This document shows positions 18,969 through 28,331 of a DNA stretch of 64,000 bases, piece by piece (the stretch's first letter is position 1; each line of letters starts with the position of its first letter). The stretch spans positions 310,001 to 374,000 of the forward strand of contig NZ_SWCO01000002.1 in the NCBI RefSeq assembly GCF_005117025.1, given 5' to 3'. Origin of the DNA: Alteromonas portus. GTDB taxonomy: Bacteria > Pseudomonadota > Gammaproteobacteria > Enterobacterales > Alteromonadaceae. The notes under the pieces are model-generated. The model was given only the letters and a program-made list of their open reading frames with translations. It made no database searches and had not been told where the DNA came from. The translations under genes and the position numbers were made by a program.

Positions 18969-19601
18969 TTATAAAACTTGTGAGATCGGTGTCTCGCCTT
19001 TGAACAGGTGAGTAATTACGTTTTCACTTCCTTCTTTTGCAACGCTTTCCACAATGGCTGTAGCTACGTCTTCTCGAGGTATAACAGCATCGTCCTTATT
19101 GCTGGGCATATCTGTGCGGACAAGATGATTACCCGGTTCATTTAACAAGGTACCAGGGCGGAGAATAATATGGTGTAATCCACTATTAATTAAATGCTCG
19201 TCGGCCATGTGTTTCGCAACTAAATAAGGCTTTATGGCTGATTCAACGGAGTCAGGGTCCCCGGCACCGATAGAGCTTACCATTACAAACTTAGGTGTAC
19301 CTGCTGCCTTTGCGTAGTTAACCGCGTTGCGGGCCGCCCAAAGGTCAATCATTAGCGTTTTGTCGGCCCCTGTATTGCCGCCTGACCCAGCAGTAAATAC
19401 TGCAACGTCGATACCTTCAAAATGTGCTGAAAAATCTTTTTCTAAATCTTGCTCAACCACAGTGAGGTTGGCATTTTGTATATCAGAAAGTTTTTCTGGG
19501 CTTCTTACGGGTGCTAACACCTTATGACCGGCGTCTAAGAGTTTGACCGTCGCTTGTTTACCAATCTGACCCGATGCGCCAATTACTAATACGTTTGCCA
19601 T
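18969..19601 (-). CDS. NAD(P)-binding atypical short-chain dehydrogenase (NmrA/SDR_a5-like)
   Basis: This 210-residue Rossmann protein has the motif VIGASGQIGKQ at residues 6-16, then MVSSIGAGDPDS and a YLVAKHMADE segment. Such proteins bind NAD(P)H and act as reductases or redox sensors; no substrate can be named. GGAGGA lies eight bases before the ATG on the minus strand. It is a single-gene unit, convergent with the oxidase-like gene before it. Confidence 0.8.
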   Translation of the reverse strand: MANVLVIGASGQIGKQATVKLLDAGHKVLAPVRSPEKLSDIQNANLTVVEQDLEKDFSAHFEGIDVAVFTAGSGGNTGADKTLMIDLWAARNAVNYAKAAGTPKFVMVSSIGAGDPDSVESAIKPYLVAKHMADEHLINSGLHHIILRPGTLLNEPGNHLVRTDMPSNKDDAVIPREDVATAIVESVAKEGSENVITHLFKGETPISQVL

Positions 19602-19805
19602 AATAGCTGTCCTCCTTGCTATGAAAAATGTTTATCGTTAATCGATACAAGGTTAGATAAGAGGTAAACACAATAAGTGATCAATAAGTGCGGTGGAATG
19701 CATGTAAAAGAGATTGGCTACATAAAAAAGGTAGCGCGGCCACGTCAGCTTAAGCTAAGTAAGAAGGCGCATATCACGGCTCAGCGCATTGCAAATTGGC
19801 GTTAG

Positions 19806-22760
19806 TTACTTTACAACTGCATTTCGGCCAGATTCTTTACCTACGTACAGCTTTTTATCAACAGCGTGAATGCAAGCATCTACGCTGTCGTAATCTTTGA
19901 TGTCTGCAACGCCACATGTAATGGTGACTTTTACTGAATGCGGAGGGGCCTCGATAACCTGTTCTGCTACACATTTGCGTAACTTTTCGGCAACCCAATA
20001 AGCTTCTTGTACATTGAGTGATGGCAACAAAATCAGAAATTCTTCGCCACCCCAGCGGGCAATTACATCGCTTTCTCGTAGATTATTTTCTAACGTTTTC
20101 GCTATTTTAACCAACACGGTATCGCCTACATGATGGCCGTATTCATCGTTTATCTTTTTGAAAAAGTCTATATCCACAATCAGTAAAGAAAAAGCGCGAT
20201 TATGGCGTTTGAACTCTTGCCACTCGGCTTTGGCGCGTTGGGTAAAATAACGTCTGTTTTTAAGCCCTGTCAGTGAGTCTTGAGACGATAAAAGCGTCAA
20301 CTTGGCTACCATGGCTTCAAGATCGCGTGTTTTTTCTTCTACCTTCAGTGATAGTTCTGCTGAACGCGCTTTTAGTGCCGAAATCCTAAGCCAAACTGCG
20401 GAGGTAATGAGCAGTAGGATGGTTATTAATAGCGCACCACGCCAAATTGGTTTATCCCACCATGGCGGAATGACTATAACTTCGAGTTGGGCTTCTTCGC
20501 TACTCCATACATTTTCTTCGTTTATTGCCTTTACGGTAAAACGATAATGTCCAGGTTCTAAGTTCGTATAGGTTGCAACACGCGCTTTATAATCAGTAAA
20601 ACGCCAGCTACTTTCGAAATCTACCAACTTATACGCGTAGCGAATTTCATTGGCATTCATGTAGTCAGTCGCTGAAAACTCGATGGAAAGCGCGATTGTA
20701 TTATGAGTAAGTTCTATCTTATTGCCTAAATTAAGGCGCCGTTGCACGCTAGTACCGTTGTTTTGATCTCGGCTCACCGTTTCTACTCTAGTGAGGTGTA
20801 CGTCAGGAGACCATTTGACGTTGGTAACTTCAGAGGGAATAAATAGCGTGAGTCCTTCAGCACCGCCAAAAACGATAGTGTTATTTTCTGTCGTGGCTAC
20901 AGAGCCTATGTAGTAGCCCGTAGAAAGGGCGCCGTTCTCTGCGCCGTAATAATAGAGTGTGTCGAGGTCAGGCGCTAAATATGAAATCCCTACAATAGTT
21001 GAAATCCATAAACCGTATTCATCATCTTCGACAATGGCGCCGATTGAAACTTTACTTAGTCTACTTTCTGGCTTTATTTGGGTGACTTTTAGAGATGATA
21101 AGTCGTCGTTATCTTTTGTAATAAAATATAAGCCGTCGGCTTGAGTTCCTACCCAGTATCCACCGCGTTTTGAGCGTGAGATCCAAGTTACCACCGTACT
21201 GTCAGTAATTTTGTCGGTGTACTCACTTATGCTTGTTAACTCGCCAGTAAGTTTATTGGCAAAATGTAGGCCTGTTACGGTGCTCAGCCATGCACTTTCT
21301 CCATTTTCAAAGAGAATTTGAGTTGTAAGCGAGAGCGGCCATTGCCTTATTACGCGTCCTTCTGAAGGGCGATAAACAAAAACACCGTCGCTATAGCCAC
21401 CAAACCAAATATCGCCTTGAGCATCCATGTTGATGCTGTAGCCAGACTTTCCTTGTAACGCCACAATATCGAGCTGGTTCGTTTCTCGGTTTAACTTCGC
21501 TAGCCCGCTGCGAGTTGACACCCAAAGGGCGTCGTTTTTCGTATCATAAAAAACACTGGTCAGTTTGTTATTGGCTTTGCCATCTGTTCTTTGTGCAATA
21601 CCTGAGGTAAATGGCCCCTCATACGTCTTATCAATGACATCGTAAATCCATAGTCCTTTTTCGTTCGTTAGCCATATTTTATTGCCTTTATACCTGGTCA
21701 TTGAGCCAATGATGCGGCCGTCTCCCACTTCGGTAGAGTAGAAGTTGCTGAGTTCCGGATTGGTGATAGCGAAGCCATCGTCTTTGGTTCCCACAACGAC
21801 AAGACCGGATTTGGTTTGATAAAGGCTAGAGACGCGTTCGTCTCCTGAATCTTTGTCGCTGATTGGAAACTGTAATACGGTATAGGGACTGTAGGCTTTT
21901 AACAGGTTCAAGCCTCTTTCTGTCGCTACCCATACATCGCCATTGTTCTGTAATAAGATATCTGTGACGGAATTGTCCGATAGGCCCTGTACTTCGCTGG
22001 TACATTGTTCAGATATAGCTGGAGGGGCAACATTAGGATTAAATAGACAAATACCGTGAGTAGAGGTACCAAGCCAGAATCTTGAACGTTCTGCTGCAAC
22101 AAGTCGAGTAAAGTTTACGCCCTTATAAGCGATTAATTCCAGTGAGCTTTTTATAGGGTCTAATTTATAAAGACCAGAAGTGGAGGTAACGTAAAGCGTG
22201 TTACCGATTAACTCTATGTCAGTAAGTGTACTCGTTGTATCAGGCAGATAGCTGACTAGTTCTATACTGTCTGTTTGGTTATGATATCGATACAAATTTC
22301 GTTCGGATATAATCCAAAGTCTGCCGTCGTGAGTGGTTTTTAGCCTATTGATAATTTGTTTATCAAAAGATGATGCGACAGGGAGGGGATAATGATCAAA
22401 TCTTTCTGTGTCTACATTTAAGCGGCTAAGGCCACTGAAGGTGCCCACCCAGATGTGTTGGCCGTCTAAGCTTGCTTCTAATTGAAGCGCGCTTAACGTT
22501 TGTAGGCCAGTAGACTTATCGTCTCCCCACATGCCAAAGTTTCTAAAGGTATAGCCGTCAAATTTGTCAATGCCCGATTGTGAGGCTAACCACAGAAAGC
22601 CATATTTATCTTCAGCAATGTCAGACACAGTAACGTGGGTGATACCACTTTCCATGTCAAAGGTATGAAAGGCTGGCGCCCCTATTTGTGCTTGCGCGGC
22701 AAAGTTTGAGCACACCATTAATGCAAAGAAAGAGAGAAAGCATGCTGAAAGGCGGCGCAT
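19806..22760 (-). CDS. Periplasmic beta-propeller sensor diguanylate cyclase
   Basis: This 984-residue membrane enzyme should make c-di-GMP in response to an outside signal. A signal peptide (cut near AAQA at residue 24) leads to about 14 Reg_prop-type propeller repeats (for example YGFLWLASQSGIDKFDGYTF, DIWFGGYSDGVFVYR). Next come a Y_Y_Y domain around 680-760, a transmembrane helix at about 777-795, a short coiled coil and the GGDEF domain. The active motif is intact GGEEF (904-908), with an RxxD inhibitory site at 895-898. This layout is that of hybrid two-component sensors but with a cyclase in place of a kinase. The ligand is unknown; carbohydrate sensing is common among relatives. Confidence 0.9.
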   Translation of the reverse strand: MRRLSACFLSFFALMVCSNFAAQAQIGAPAFHTFDMESGITHVTVSDIAEDKYGFLWLASQSGIDKFDGYTFRNFGMWGDDKSTGLQTLSALQLEASLDGQHIWVGTFSGLSRLNVDTERFDHYPLPVASSFDKQIINRLKTTHDGRLWIISERNLYRYHNQTDSIELVSYLPDTTSTLTDIELIGNTLYVTSTSGLYKLDPIKSSLELIAYKGVNFTRLVAAERSRFWLGTSTHGICLFNPNVAPPAISEQCTSEVQGLSDNSVTDILLQNNGDVWVATERGLNLLKAYSPYTVLQFPISDKDSGDERVSSLYQTKSGLVVVGTKDDGFAITNPELSNFYSTEVGDGRIIGSMTRYKGNKIWLTNEKGLWIYDVIDKTYEGPFTSGIAQRTDGKANNKLTSVFYDTKNDALWVSTRSGLAKLNRETNQLDIVALQGKSGYSINMDAQGDIWFGGYSDGVFVYRPSEGRVIRQWPLSLTTQILFENGESAWLSTVTGLHFANKLTGELTSISEYTDKITDSTVVTWISRSKRGGYWVGTQADGLYFITKDNDDLSSLKVTQIKPESRLSKVSIGAIVEDDEYGLWISTIVGISYLAPDLDTLYYYGAENGALSTGYYIGSVATTENNTIVFGGAEGLTLFIPSEVTNVKWSPDVHLTRVETVSRDQNNGTSVQRRLNLGNKIELTHNTIALSIEFSATDYMNANEIRYAYKLVDFESSWRFTDYKARVATYTNLEPGHYRFTVKAINEENVWSSEEAQLEVIVIPPWWDKPIWRGALLITILLLITSAVWLRISALKARSAELSLKVEEKTRDLEAMVAKLTLLSSQDSLTGLKNRRYFTQRAKAEWQEFKRHNRAFSLLIVDIDFFKKINDEYGHHVGDTVLVKIAKTLENNLRESDVIARWGGEEFLILLPSLNVQEAYWVAEKLRKCVAEQVIEAPPHSVKVTITCGVADIKDYDSVDACIHAVDKKLYVGKESGRNAVVK

Positions 22761-22847
22761 AACATTGCAACATTAAAAATTATCCATATTTAGAAGTTAC
22801 GCTAATTCAGCATTCTTTCAATAGAACAAAAGTTTAAATTGTATAAA

Positions 22848-22870
22848 AAAGCCCCTTGGGTAGGGGCTTT
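22848..22870 (-). terminator. Terminator of the M2 peptidase gene
   Basis: AAAGCCCC (about 22848-22854) pairs with GGGGCTTT (22863-22870). On the minus strand the hairpin is followed by six T, so it ends the peptidase transcript before the cyclase gene. Confidence 0.85.
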
Positions 22871-22912
22871 ATTTCTCAAACATTGTATCGCTATTCTATA
22901 TACAAAGGCGAA

Positions 22913-24733
22913 TTACCAGCCACACTGGCGAGAAGCGTTTTGCTCATCCAGCCATGCTTTAAGTGGCGCAAAGTAATCAGCAATAGTGCTGGCGTCCATT
23001 TGCGGTGAGCCTGTTAGCGTTTCTAATGCATTTTGCCACGGCTGGCTCATACCCATTTCTAACATTTCATTTAGTGCGTTACCGGCTTCTTCACTGCCAT
23101 AAATAGAGCAGCGATTCAGTGGGCCTTCGTCACCTGAAATATCACACAATGCCTTGTGGAATTGGAATTGAAGGATATGCGCTAGAAAATAGCGTGTGTA
23201 AGGCACATTGGCTGGGACGTGATATTTTGCACCTGGGTCAAACGCATCAGCGCTGCGCTCAACCGGCGCCATCACGCCTTGATACTTCTCTCTTAATTCC
23301 CACCAAAGCTGGTTGTATTGTTCAGGTGTTACTTCACCTGACATTACTTTCCAGCGCCACTGATCGACCATCAAGCCAAAAGGGATGAAGGCAATTTTAT
23401 CCAGTGCTACCTGCATCAGCATGCCGATATCGTTTGATGCGTCTGGGATCTCGTCTATTAAGTCAATTTGCTTCAGGTACTTAGGCGTAATAGACAGGGC
23501 AATGGTGTCACCAATAGCTTCGTGAAAACCGTCATTGGCCGAGCCACGATATAGAAGTGGCTGATCTTTATAGGCGCGCTGATAATAGTTGTGGCCTAGC
23601 TCGTGGTGTATTACGTTAAACTCTTCGCCCGTCTTTTGGATACACATTTTGATCCTTAAATCATCCTTGTCGTCCAAGTCCCATGCAGAAGCGTGGCATT
23701 GTACATCGCGGTCTTCAGGCTTCTGAAACATAGAACGTTCCCAAAAAGTATCTGGTAGTTCTTCGAAACCAAGTGAAGAGAAAAATGACTCGGCCTGTTT
23801 AACCATAGCGATTTCGTCATAGCCTTGCGCAGCCAATGCGCCGGTAACATCAGGCACTTTCATTTCTTGCTGGGGCTTAACGATATCGTAGATGTTACCC
23901 CAGGTCTGGGCCCACATATTTCCTAATAAATGAGCAGGAATTGGCTTGTCTTGCGGTACTACATCTTCACCGTAATGTTCTCCAAGCTTTGCGCGAACGT
24001 GACAATGAAGCGACTCGTAAAAAGGTTCGACTTGTGTCCATAGACGATCTAGCTCCTTCGGAAAGTCGTCAGCAGGCATGTCGTATTTGCCACGCCACAA
24101 GGCGCTTACGTTTTCAAATCCAAGTTCTGCAGCACCCTCATTGGCCAGTGATACTTGTTCAGCATAAAGCGGCGCCATAGGTTTTGATACTTCACGCCAT
24201 CCTGTCCAATACTCTAACAGTTTATCGGCGTCGCGAAGGGTAGCCATTTCAGAACTCATTTCAACTAAGCTCTTACAGTTGCCGTCATCACTGCAGTATT
24301 CTCCCGAGCCGTACATGGCACTAAGCTCGGAGCCTATTTTTGCCAGACGCTCTGCCTTTTGGGCATCTGCAGGGGGTGGCATGGTTAAGCTGTTTTTAAG
24401 CAAGTCAAGCTGCCTGCGAGTATCAGTATCAACCTCTACATTATTAAATTTAGCAGCTTCTTTTGCTAACTTTGCAACCTTTGTTGAAAGCACCTCGTTG
24501 AAGTAGGCGCTGACTGCAGCAGTATCGAAATTGATATTGGTAGCATAACTCCATTCTGCGTGCGCGGCGGGAACCTGCATTTTTGCAATATCATCTTGTG
24601 CTTGCTGTAAGAACTGCTTTGCATCTTGTGCTGTGAGTTCTGGTTTAATTTCTGTCTGAGTAGTACTTTCGCCACATCCCATAAGTGATAGGCTGACCAC
24701 AGCGGCTATCAGAGTGCGTTTTTGATTAAGCAT
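22913..24733 (-). CDS. M2 family peptidyl-dipeptidase (ACE-like) lipoprotein
   Basis: This 606-residue zinc peptidase resembles angiotensin-converting enzyme and should release C-terminal dipeptides. The N-terminus is a lipoprotein signal with lipobox LMGC (Cys20). The zinc site HELGH is at 377-381, with the third ligand Glu405 in GFHEAIGD. AAAGGA lies before the ATG. Bacterial M2 enzymes are scattered across marine gammaproteobacteria; anchoring in the envelope suggests a role in processing imported or periplasmic peptides. Confidence 0.93.
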   Translation of the reverse strand: MLNQKRTLIAAVVSLSLMGCGESTTQTEIKPELTAQDAKQFLQQAQDDIAKMQVPAAHAEWSYATNINFDTAAVSAYFNEVLSTKVAKLAKEAAKFNNVEVDTDTRRQLDLLKNSLTMPPPADAQKAERLAKIGSELSAMYGSGEYCSDDGNCKSLVEMSSEMATLRDADKLLEYWTGWREVSKPMAPLYAEQVSLANEGAAELGFENVSALWRGKYDMPADDFPKELDRLWTQVEPFYESLHCHVRAKLGEHYGEDVVPQDKPIPAHLLGNMWAQTWGNIYDIVKPQQEMKVPDVTGALAAQGYDEIAMVKQAESFFSSLGFEELPDTFWERSMFQKPEDRDVQCHASAWDLDDKDDLRIKMCIQKTGEEFNVIHHELGHNYYQRAYKDQPLLYRGSANDGFHEAIGDTIALSITPKYLKQIDLIDEIPDASNDIGMLMQVALDKIAFIPFGLMVDQWRWKVMSGEVTPEQYNQLWWELREKYQGVMAPVERSADAFDPGAKYHVPANVPYTRYFLAHILQFQFHKALCDISGDEGPLNRCSIYGSEEAGNALNEMLEMGMSQPWQNALETLTGSPQMDASTIADYFAPLKAWLDEQNASRQCGW

Positions 24734-24863
24734 ACTTTGTCCTTTAATTATTTTGATTTTAGCGTGAATCGACGTTCACATAGACATGCGTTAGCATTGT
24801 GTAACGCTCAGTAGCTTTTGTAAAACAAATTTGATATTACCTCTAATAGCGCAGGCTTTTTAG

Positions 24864-25046
24864 AAGTCGACTTCGGCATCAGAAGCGGTGAAAGGCATGG
24901 TGCTAGCCTCTTCTCAACTTGCTAAAAACTGGGCCATGCTGGATGATTTTGAAGGCGACCAATATGAGCGGGTCATTGTTCCTGTTAAGCTAGATAGCGG
25001 TGACATTGTAGACGCCTATATTTATCAAATAAAACCATCGAAATAG
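24864..25046 (+). pseudogene. C-terminal remnant of an AIG2-type gamma-glutamylcyclotransferase
   Basis: The frame encodes KSTSASEAVKGMVLASSQLA and then NWAMLDDFEGDQYERVIVPV, ending DAYIYQIKPSK. The VKGMVL and LDDFEGDQYERV segments are typical of the second half of AIG2/GGCT-fold proteins. A TAG at 24861 closes the frame upstream, and no GYGTL-type N-terminal half is visible before it. An ATG at 24897 could still yield a 49-residue peptide, but without the catalytic pocket. I read it as a truncated gene. The following membrane gene starts 12 bases after its stop, so it may have inherited an older operon position. Confidence 0.65.
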
Positions 25047-25057
25047 TGAGGGAATTT

Positions 25058-25423
25058 ATGTCAACGGAAGAACCAGTTTATTGGGGGCTTAACGCTCGAA
25101 GCTATTGCACTCTCATACACGTTTCTCAATTATCAAGCTTTGTTATTCCTGGTTTGGGCATTGTTTTACCGATTGTGCTTTGGATTGCACATAAAGATCA
25201 AAACGAAGATATCAATCAGCACGGTAGAGTAACGGTAAATTGGTTACTTAGCTTACTCGTTTATTCAGTTATTTGTTTTATTCTTACCTTTATAATAATT
25301 GGCGCACTAGGTTTTATAGTACTTGGTTTGCTGAATATTATTTTCGCAGTAGTTGCAGCAGTAAAAGCTAACCAGGGCGAGCTGTGGGTTTACCCACTAA
25401 GCTTTCAATTTATAAAACGCTAG
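25058..25423 (+). CDS. DUF4870-like small membrane protein
   Basis: The 121-residue protein has ARSYCTLIHVSQLSSFVIPG, then LPIVLWIAHKDQNEDINQHG, then two strongly hydrophobic helices and the end WVYPLSFQFIKR. This pattern (hydrophobic hairpin, polar K-D/Q-HG loop, hydrophobic pair) is that of DUF4870 proteins, whose function is unknown. ATG 25058 has GAGGG six bases upstream and is chosen over the in-frame GTG at 25046. It is followed by another small membrane protein gene 76 bases later. Confidence 0.75.
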   Translation: MSTEEPVYWGLNARSYCTLIHVSQLSSFVIPGLGIVLPIVLWIAHKDQNEDINQHGRVTVNWLLSLLVYSVICFILTFIIIGALGFIVLGLLNIIFAVVAAVKANQGELWVYPLSFQFIKR

Positions 25424-25499
25424 CAAAAATAGTACATAACGAGTACTTTATTTGAACAATGGAATGAAAACGTAACGACATATCAGGGACGGCAACTAG

Positions 25500-25844
25500 G
25501 TGCAAAATCAAACAGAAAGTAAAATTCCCGGCGCCAGCAGCGTTTATTGGTCTGCTATTCTGAGTTGTATCCTTTTTATCTTCGGTGGTTTTGCCATCGT
25601 GCTTTCTCTACTCTCAATATTTTTAGGACGTAACGCTAAAAAAGATTTAGCCCTTCCTTATGAGCAGTATGCAAACTCGTCAACGCTGACTAAGGGAAAG
25701 ATAATTGCCTACATAGGTTTAGTGTTAAATATTGCTGTTTTAGGTTTAACAATATGGACACTCACTACAATTGGCTGGGATGCTTGGTCTGATGAATTTG
25801 TTCGTAGGTGGAATGAAGGACTTGAAAATCATCGACGCCAATAG
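25500..25844 (+). CDS. Small two-helix membrane protein (DUF4190-like)
   Basis: The 114-residue product has two predicted transmembrane helices (about 17-42 and 70-92) separated by a basic loop with GRNAKKDLALPYEQYANSST. The pattern resembles DUF4190 proteins, but I cannot confirm the family. The probable start is GTG 25500. It lies in the same direction as the DUF4870-like gene and may be co-transcribed. Confidence 0.6.
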   Translation: MQNQTESKIPGASSVYWSAILSCILFIFGGFAIVLSLLSIFLGRNAKKDLALPYEQYANSSTLTKGKIIAYIGLVLNIAVLGLTIWTLTTIGWDAWSDEFVRRWNEGLENHRRQ

Positions 25845-25892
25845 GCGTTGGTATAGCTAACTACTTAATGTTGAGTTTATTACTTGAGCTTG

Positions 25893-26162
25893 CTACTGGG
25901 TTTTGTTTCCGGGTAAGACACCATGTAGCAAATACTGGTTTTTCACCTTTGCGTTTGTTTTAGACAGCATGGTCTCGTTGCGTTTAAACGAAGTTAGCGC
26001 TAGTGAACTGCTTTTACGAACTTTTTTAATGCCCTGAGATGGGGTGATTATTTTTAAACCTGTCACTGAAGGTGCTGTCACTTGTGCGTTGCTGACGTTA
26101 GGCATAAGCGTAATGGCTAATAGTCCAGCAGCTGAAAAAATGTTTTTACTCAGATTTTTCAT
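25893..26162 (-). CDS. Small secreted protein of unknown family
   Basis: I do not recognise this 89-residue product. It has a clear signal peptide (MKNLSKNIFSAAGLLAITLM, cut near SNAQ), then a basic, Ser/Thr-rich stretch of about 60 residues with no cysteine. ATG 26162 is preferred over upstream codons because of the signal peptide and an AAGAGA sequence before it. The mature part is strongly positive (KKVRKSSSLALTSFKRNET), which could suggest binding to nucleic acid or membranes; that is only inference. Confidence 0.55.
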   Translation of the reverse strand: MKNLSKNIFSAAGLLAITLMPNVSNAQVTAPSVTGLKIITPSQGIKKVRKSSSLALTSFKRNETMLSKTNAKVKNQYLLHGVLPGNKTQ

Positions 26163-26359
26163 CACATTTTTCTCTTTGGCGCAAAGTGTCTTTCGAAGGG
26201 GCGCCGATCGCAGAGGCGGTTGCACTCGCCTCGTTAATCGTCTTTGTTTGTTCCCCTTTATTACACCTAAAGTTAAGAAAAAGCGAAAGGTGCCGTGTTA
26301 TACGAAGGTATGATTTCCAATACTTACAGTTAGAGCATACAAAGTGTTGTAGTTGGGCA

Positions 26360-27124
26360 TCACCACGCGGTTACACCACCATCTACTGCTATGGTTTGCC
26401 CGTTCATGTAAGAGTTGCCAGGAGAAAGCATTAGCATCATGGTGTTAACGATTTCCTGTGGTTCGCCAAGTCGCTTCATTGGGCTGCCCAGGCCTAATTG
26501 TTCTCGCGCTTCAGGGGTGTTGTACCCATCTACGTTTAAAATATTGGTAGGACTATAGAAGGGGCAAATTGCATTAACGCGGACATTCTTTCGGCCGTAT
26601 TCTACTGCGGCGGTACGGGTTACCCCAGACACAGCGTGCTTTGCAGCTGCATAAGCGCCACCTTTCGGCGCACCGCCTAACCCTGCTAATGAGCTTACAT
26701 TTAAAATATGACCTTGCTTTTGTGTCAGCATAACGGGTATCTGGTACTTCATTCCAAACATTACGCCTTTTACATTTACCGCAAATTGGGAGTCCATGAT
26801 TTCCTCGGTCATCTGATGAATTGGCGCTGGGTTGTGCGCTATCCCTGCATTATTCACAGCAATATCCAGCCTGCCAAAGGTTTCAATAGCTTTTTCAACT
26901 AGCGCTTTGTTTAGCGACTCGCTGGCAATATTACCCGCAATTACCACAACATCAGTGAGTGCTTTTACATCATTTTTCGTTTCTTCAAGGGCTGTTTCGT
27001 TGATGTCTGACAGAACAAGTTTTGCACCTCGGCTGGCAAGGCCTAGGGATAATAGCCGGCCAAAACCACTGCCAGCGCCGGTAATTAATACAACTTGTCC
27101 TGAGAAATCGAGTAAAGCATCCAT
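26360..27124 (-). CDS. Short-chain dehydrogenase/reductase
   Basis: The 254-residue SDR has the nucleotide-binding TGAGSGFGR, NNAG, catalytic Ser in NVSSLAG and YAAAKHAV. The C-terminal VDGGVTAW is typical of classical SDRs. It lies 46 bases downstream of the haloalkane dehalogenase on the same strand and is probably its operon partner, so it may oxidise the alcohol the dehalogenase makes. The substrate is not visible from sequence. Confidence 0.85.
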   Translation of the reverse strand: MDALLDFSGQVVLITGAGSGFGRLLSLGLASRGAKLVLSDINETALEETKNDVKALTDVVVIAGNIASESLNKALVEKAIETFGRLDIAVNNAGIAHNPAPIHQMTEEIMDSQFAVNVKGVMFGMKYQIPVMLTQKQGHILNVSSLAGLGGAPKGGAYAAAKHAVSGVTRTAAVEYGRKNVRVNAICPFYSPTNILNVDGYNTPEAREQLGLGSPMKRLGEPQEIVNTMMLMLSPGNSYMNGQTIAVDGGVTAW

Positions 27125-27170
27125 TAGAAACCTCCTATAGTGAGTTTTTTAAAATTGTTTACAAAGCTTG

Positions 27171-28085
27171 TTATGACAGCTGCGTCTTCTCAATAAACTG
27201 AATAAGCAAATTAGCCAGCAGCTCCCCTTGGTCTTCCTGAATAAAGTGGCCACCATTTTCGACAAGGGTATGAGTCATACCGTTACAACCAGGAACTAAC
27301 TTTTGAAATATTTTATCGCCACCTTTAGTGATAGGGTCGCTATCGCCAAAAGCCGTAACAAAAGGCTTGGTGTATAGTTTTAGTTTTTCCCATGCACGCC
27401 TGTTCGCTTGTGCCTCGGCATTGTCAGAACTTGTAGGAACAAGAAGGGGGAACATACGGGCGCCCGCTTTGTATGTCTCGTCAGGGAAGGGGGCGTCATA
27501 GGCCGCAAGTGTCGCTTCGTCTAAATCAGATACGGTAGCATTTTGTATAATGGTTGATGTTGGAAATACTGGTACATCCTGTGAGAATCGACGCCATTTG
27601 ATGAAGGCGTCACTTGGCGCATGGTCGCCAGTGGGCAGTCCGGTATTAGACACCATTACACCCGAAAAACGCTCAGGCATATCGGCGACAAGTCGCAGGC
27701 CCAGTAAACCTCCCCAATCTTGACAAAATAGGGTAACAGGGCCTTTCGTAACCTGTGTAAACCAGTCTTTCATCCATATCACATGTCGAGCGTATGAATA
27801 GTCTTCTTTTCTTGTAGGCTTATCTGAGCGCCCAAAACCGATGAGATCCGGTGCTATTACATTGAACCCTGCTTCGGCCAATATAGGCATCATCTTTCGA
27901 TACAAGTATGCCCACGTTGGTTCGCCGTGCATCAAAAGCACTGTATGCCCATCTTTTGGGCCACACTGATAATGGGCCATTGTTATCTCACTGCTGACTG
28001 TGTCAGTTACCTCAGTAAAGCAGGGGGAGTAAGGAAAATCAGTGATTTTTTTAAAGGCACTTTCCGGTGTTTTAAGCACTTGCAT
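27171..28085 (-). CDS. Haloalkane dehalogenase, DhlA-like subfamily I
   Basis: The enzyme hydrolyses carbon-halogen bonds to an alcohol and halide. The 304-residue alpha/beta hydrolase aligns with DhlA along its length, from MQVLKTPESAFKKITDFPYS to the end. Key residues are all present: nucleophile Asp123 in FCQDWGG, halide-binding Trp124 and Trp164 (AFIKWRRF), acid Asp250 in GDSDP, and base His280 in GGHFIQED, with HGEPTW at 53-58. AAAGGACAG precedes ATG 28085, chosen over the upstream in-frame ATG at 28124. Activity on real pollutants or natural halides cannot be told. Confidence 0.85.
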   Translation of the reverse strand: MQVLKTPESAFKKITDFPYSPCFTEVTDTVSSEITMAHYQCGPKDGHTVLLMHGEPTWAYLYRKMMPILAEAGFNVIAPDLIGFGRSDKPTRKEDYSYARHVIWMKDWFTQVTKGPVTLFCQDWGGLLGLRLVADMPERFSGVMVSNTGLPTGDHAPSDAFIKWRRFSQDVPVFPTSTIIQNATVSDLDEATLAAYDAPFPDETYKAGARMFPLLVPTSSDNAEAQANRRAWEKLKLYTKPFVTAFGDSDPITKGGDKIFQKLVPGCNGMTHTLVENGGHFIQEDQGELLANLLIQFIEKTQLS

Positions 28086-28331
28086 AGCTAACTGTCCTTT
28101 TGTAAGCGAAATGTAATAAATCATGCTGCTCAGTTAACAAAAACACTGGTTTTATTTTCTGTCAAATATTCGTTAGGCAAGGAAACACAGGCTCTGTACA
28201 GCGAAATGAATTCACAAAAGGGGCTGGCGGTTAATATTAAATATTATGATGAATGTCTATAACACCAATAAACTTGGATGATTGGCAACACTGCAATAAC
28301 ATCCAGTTAACGTGATAAACAGGACATGGTT

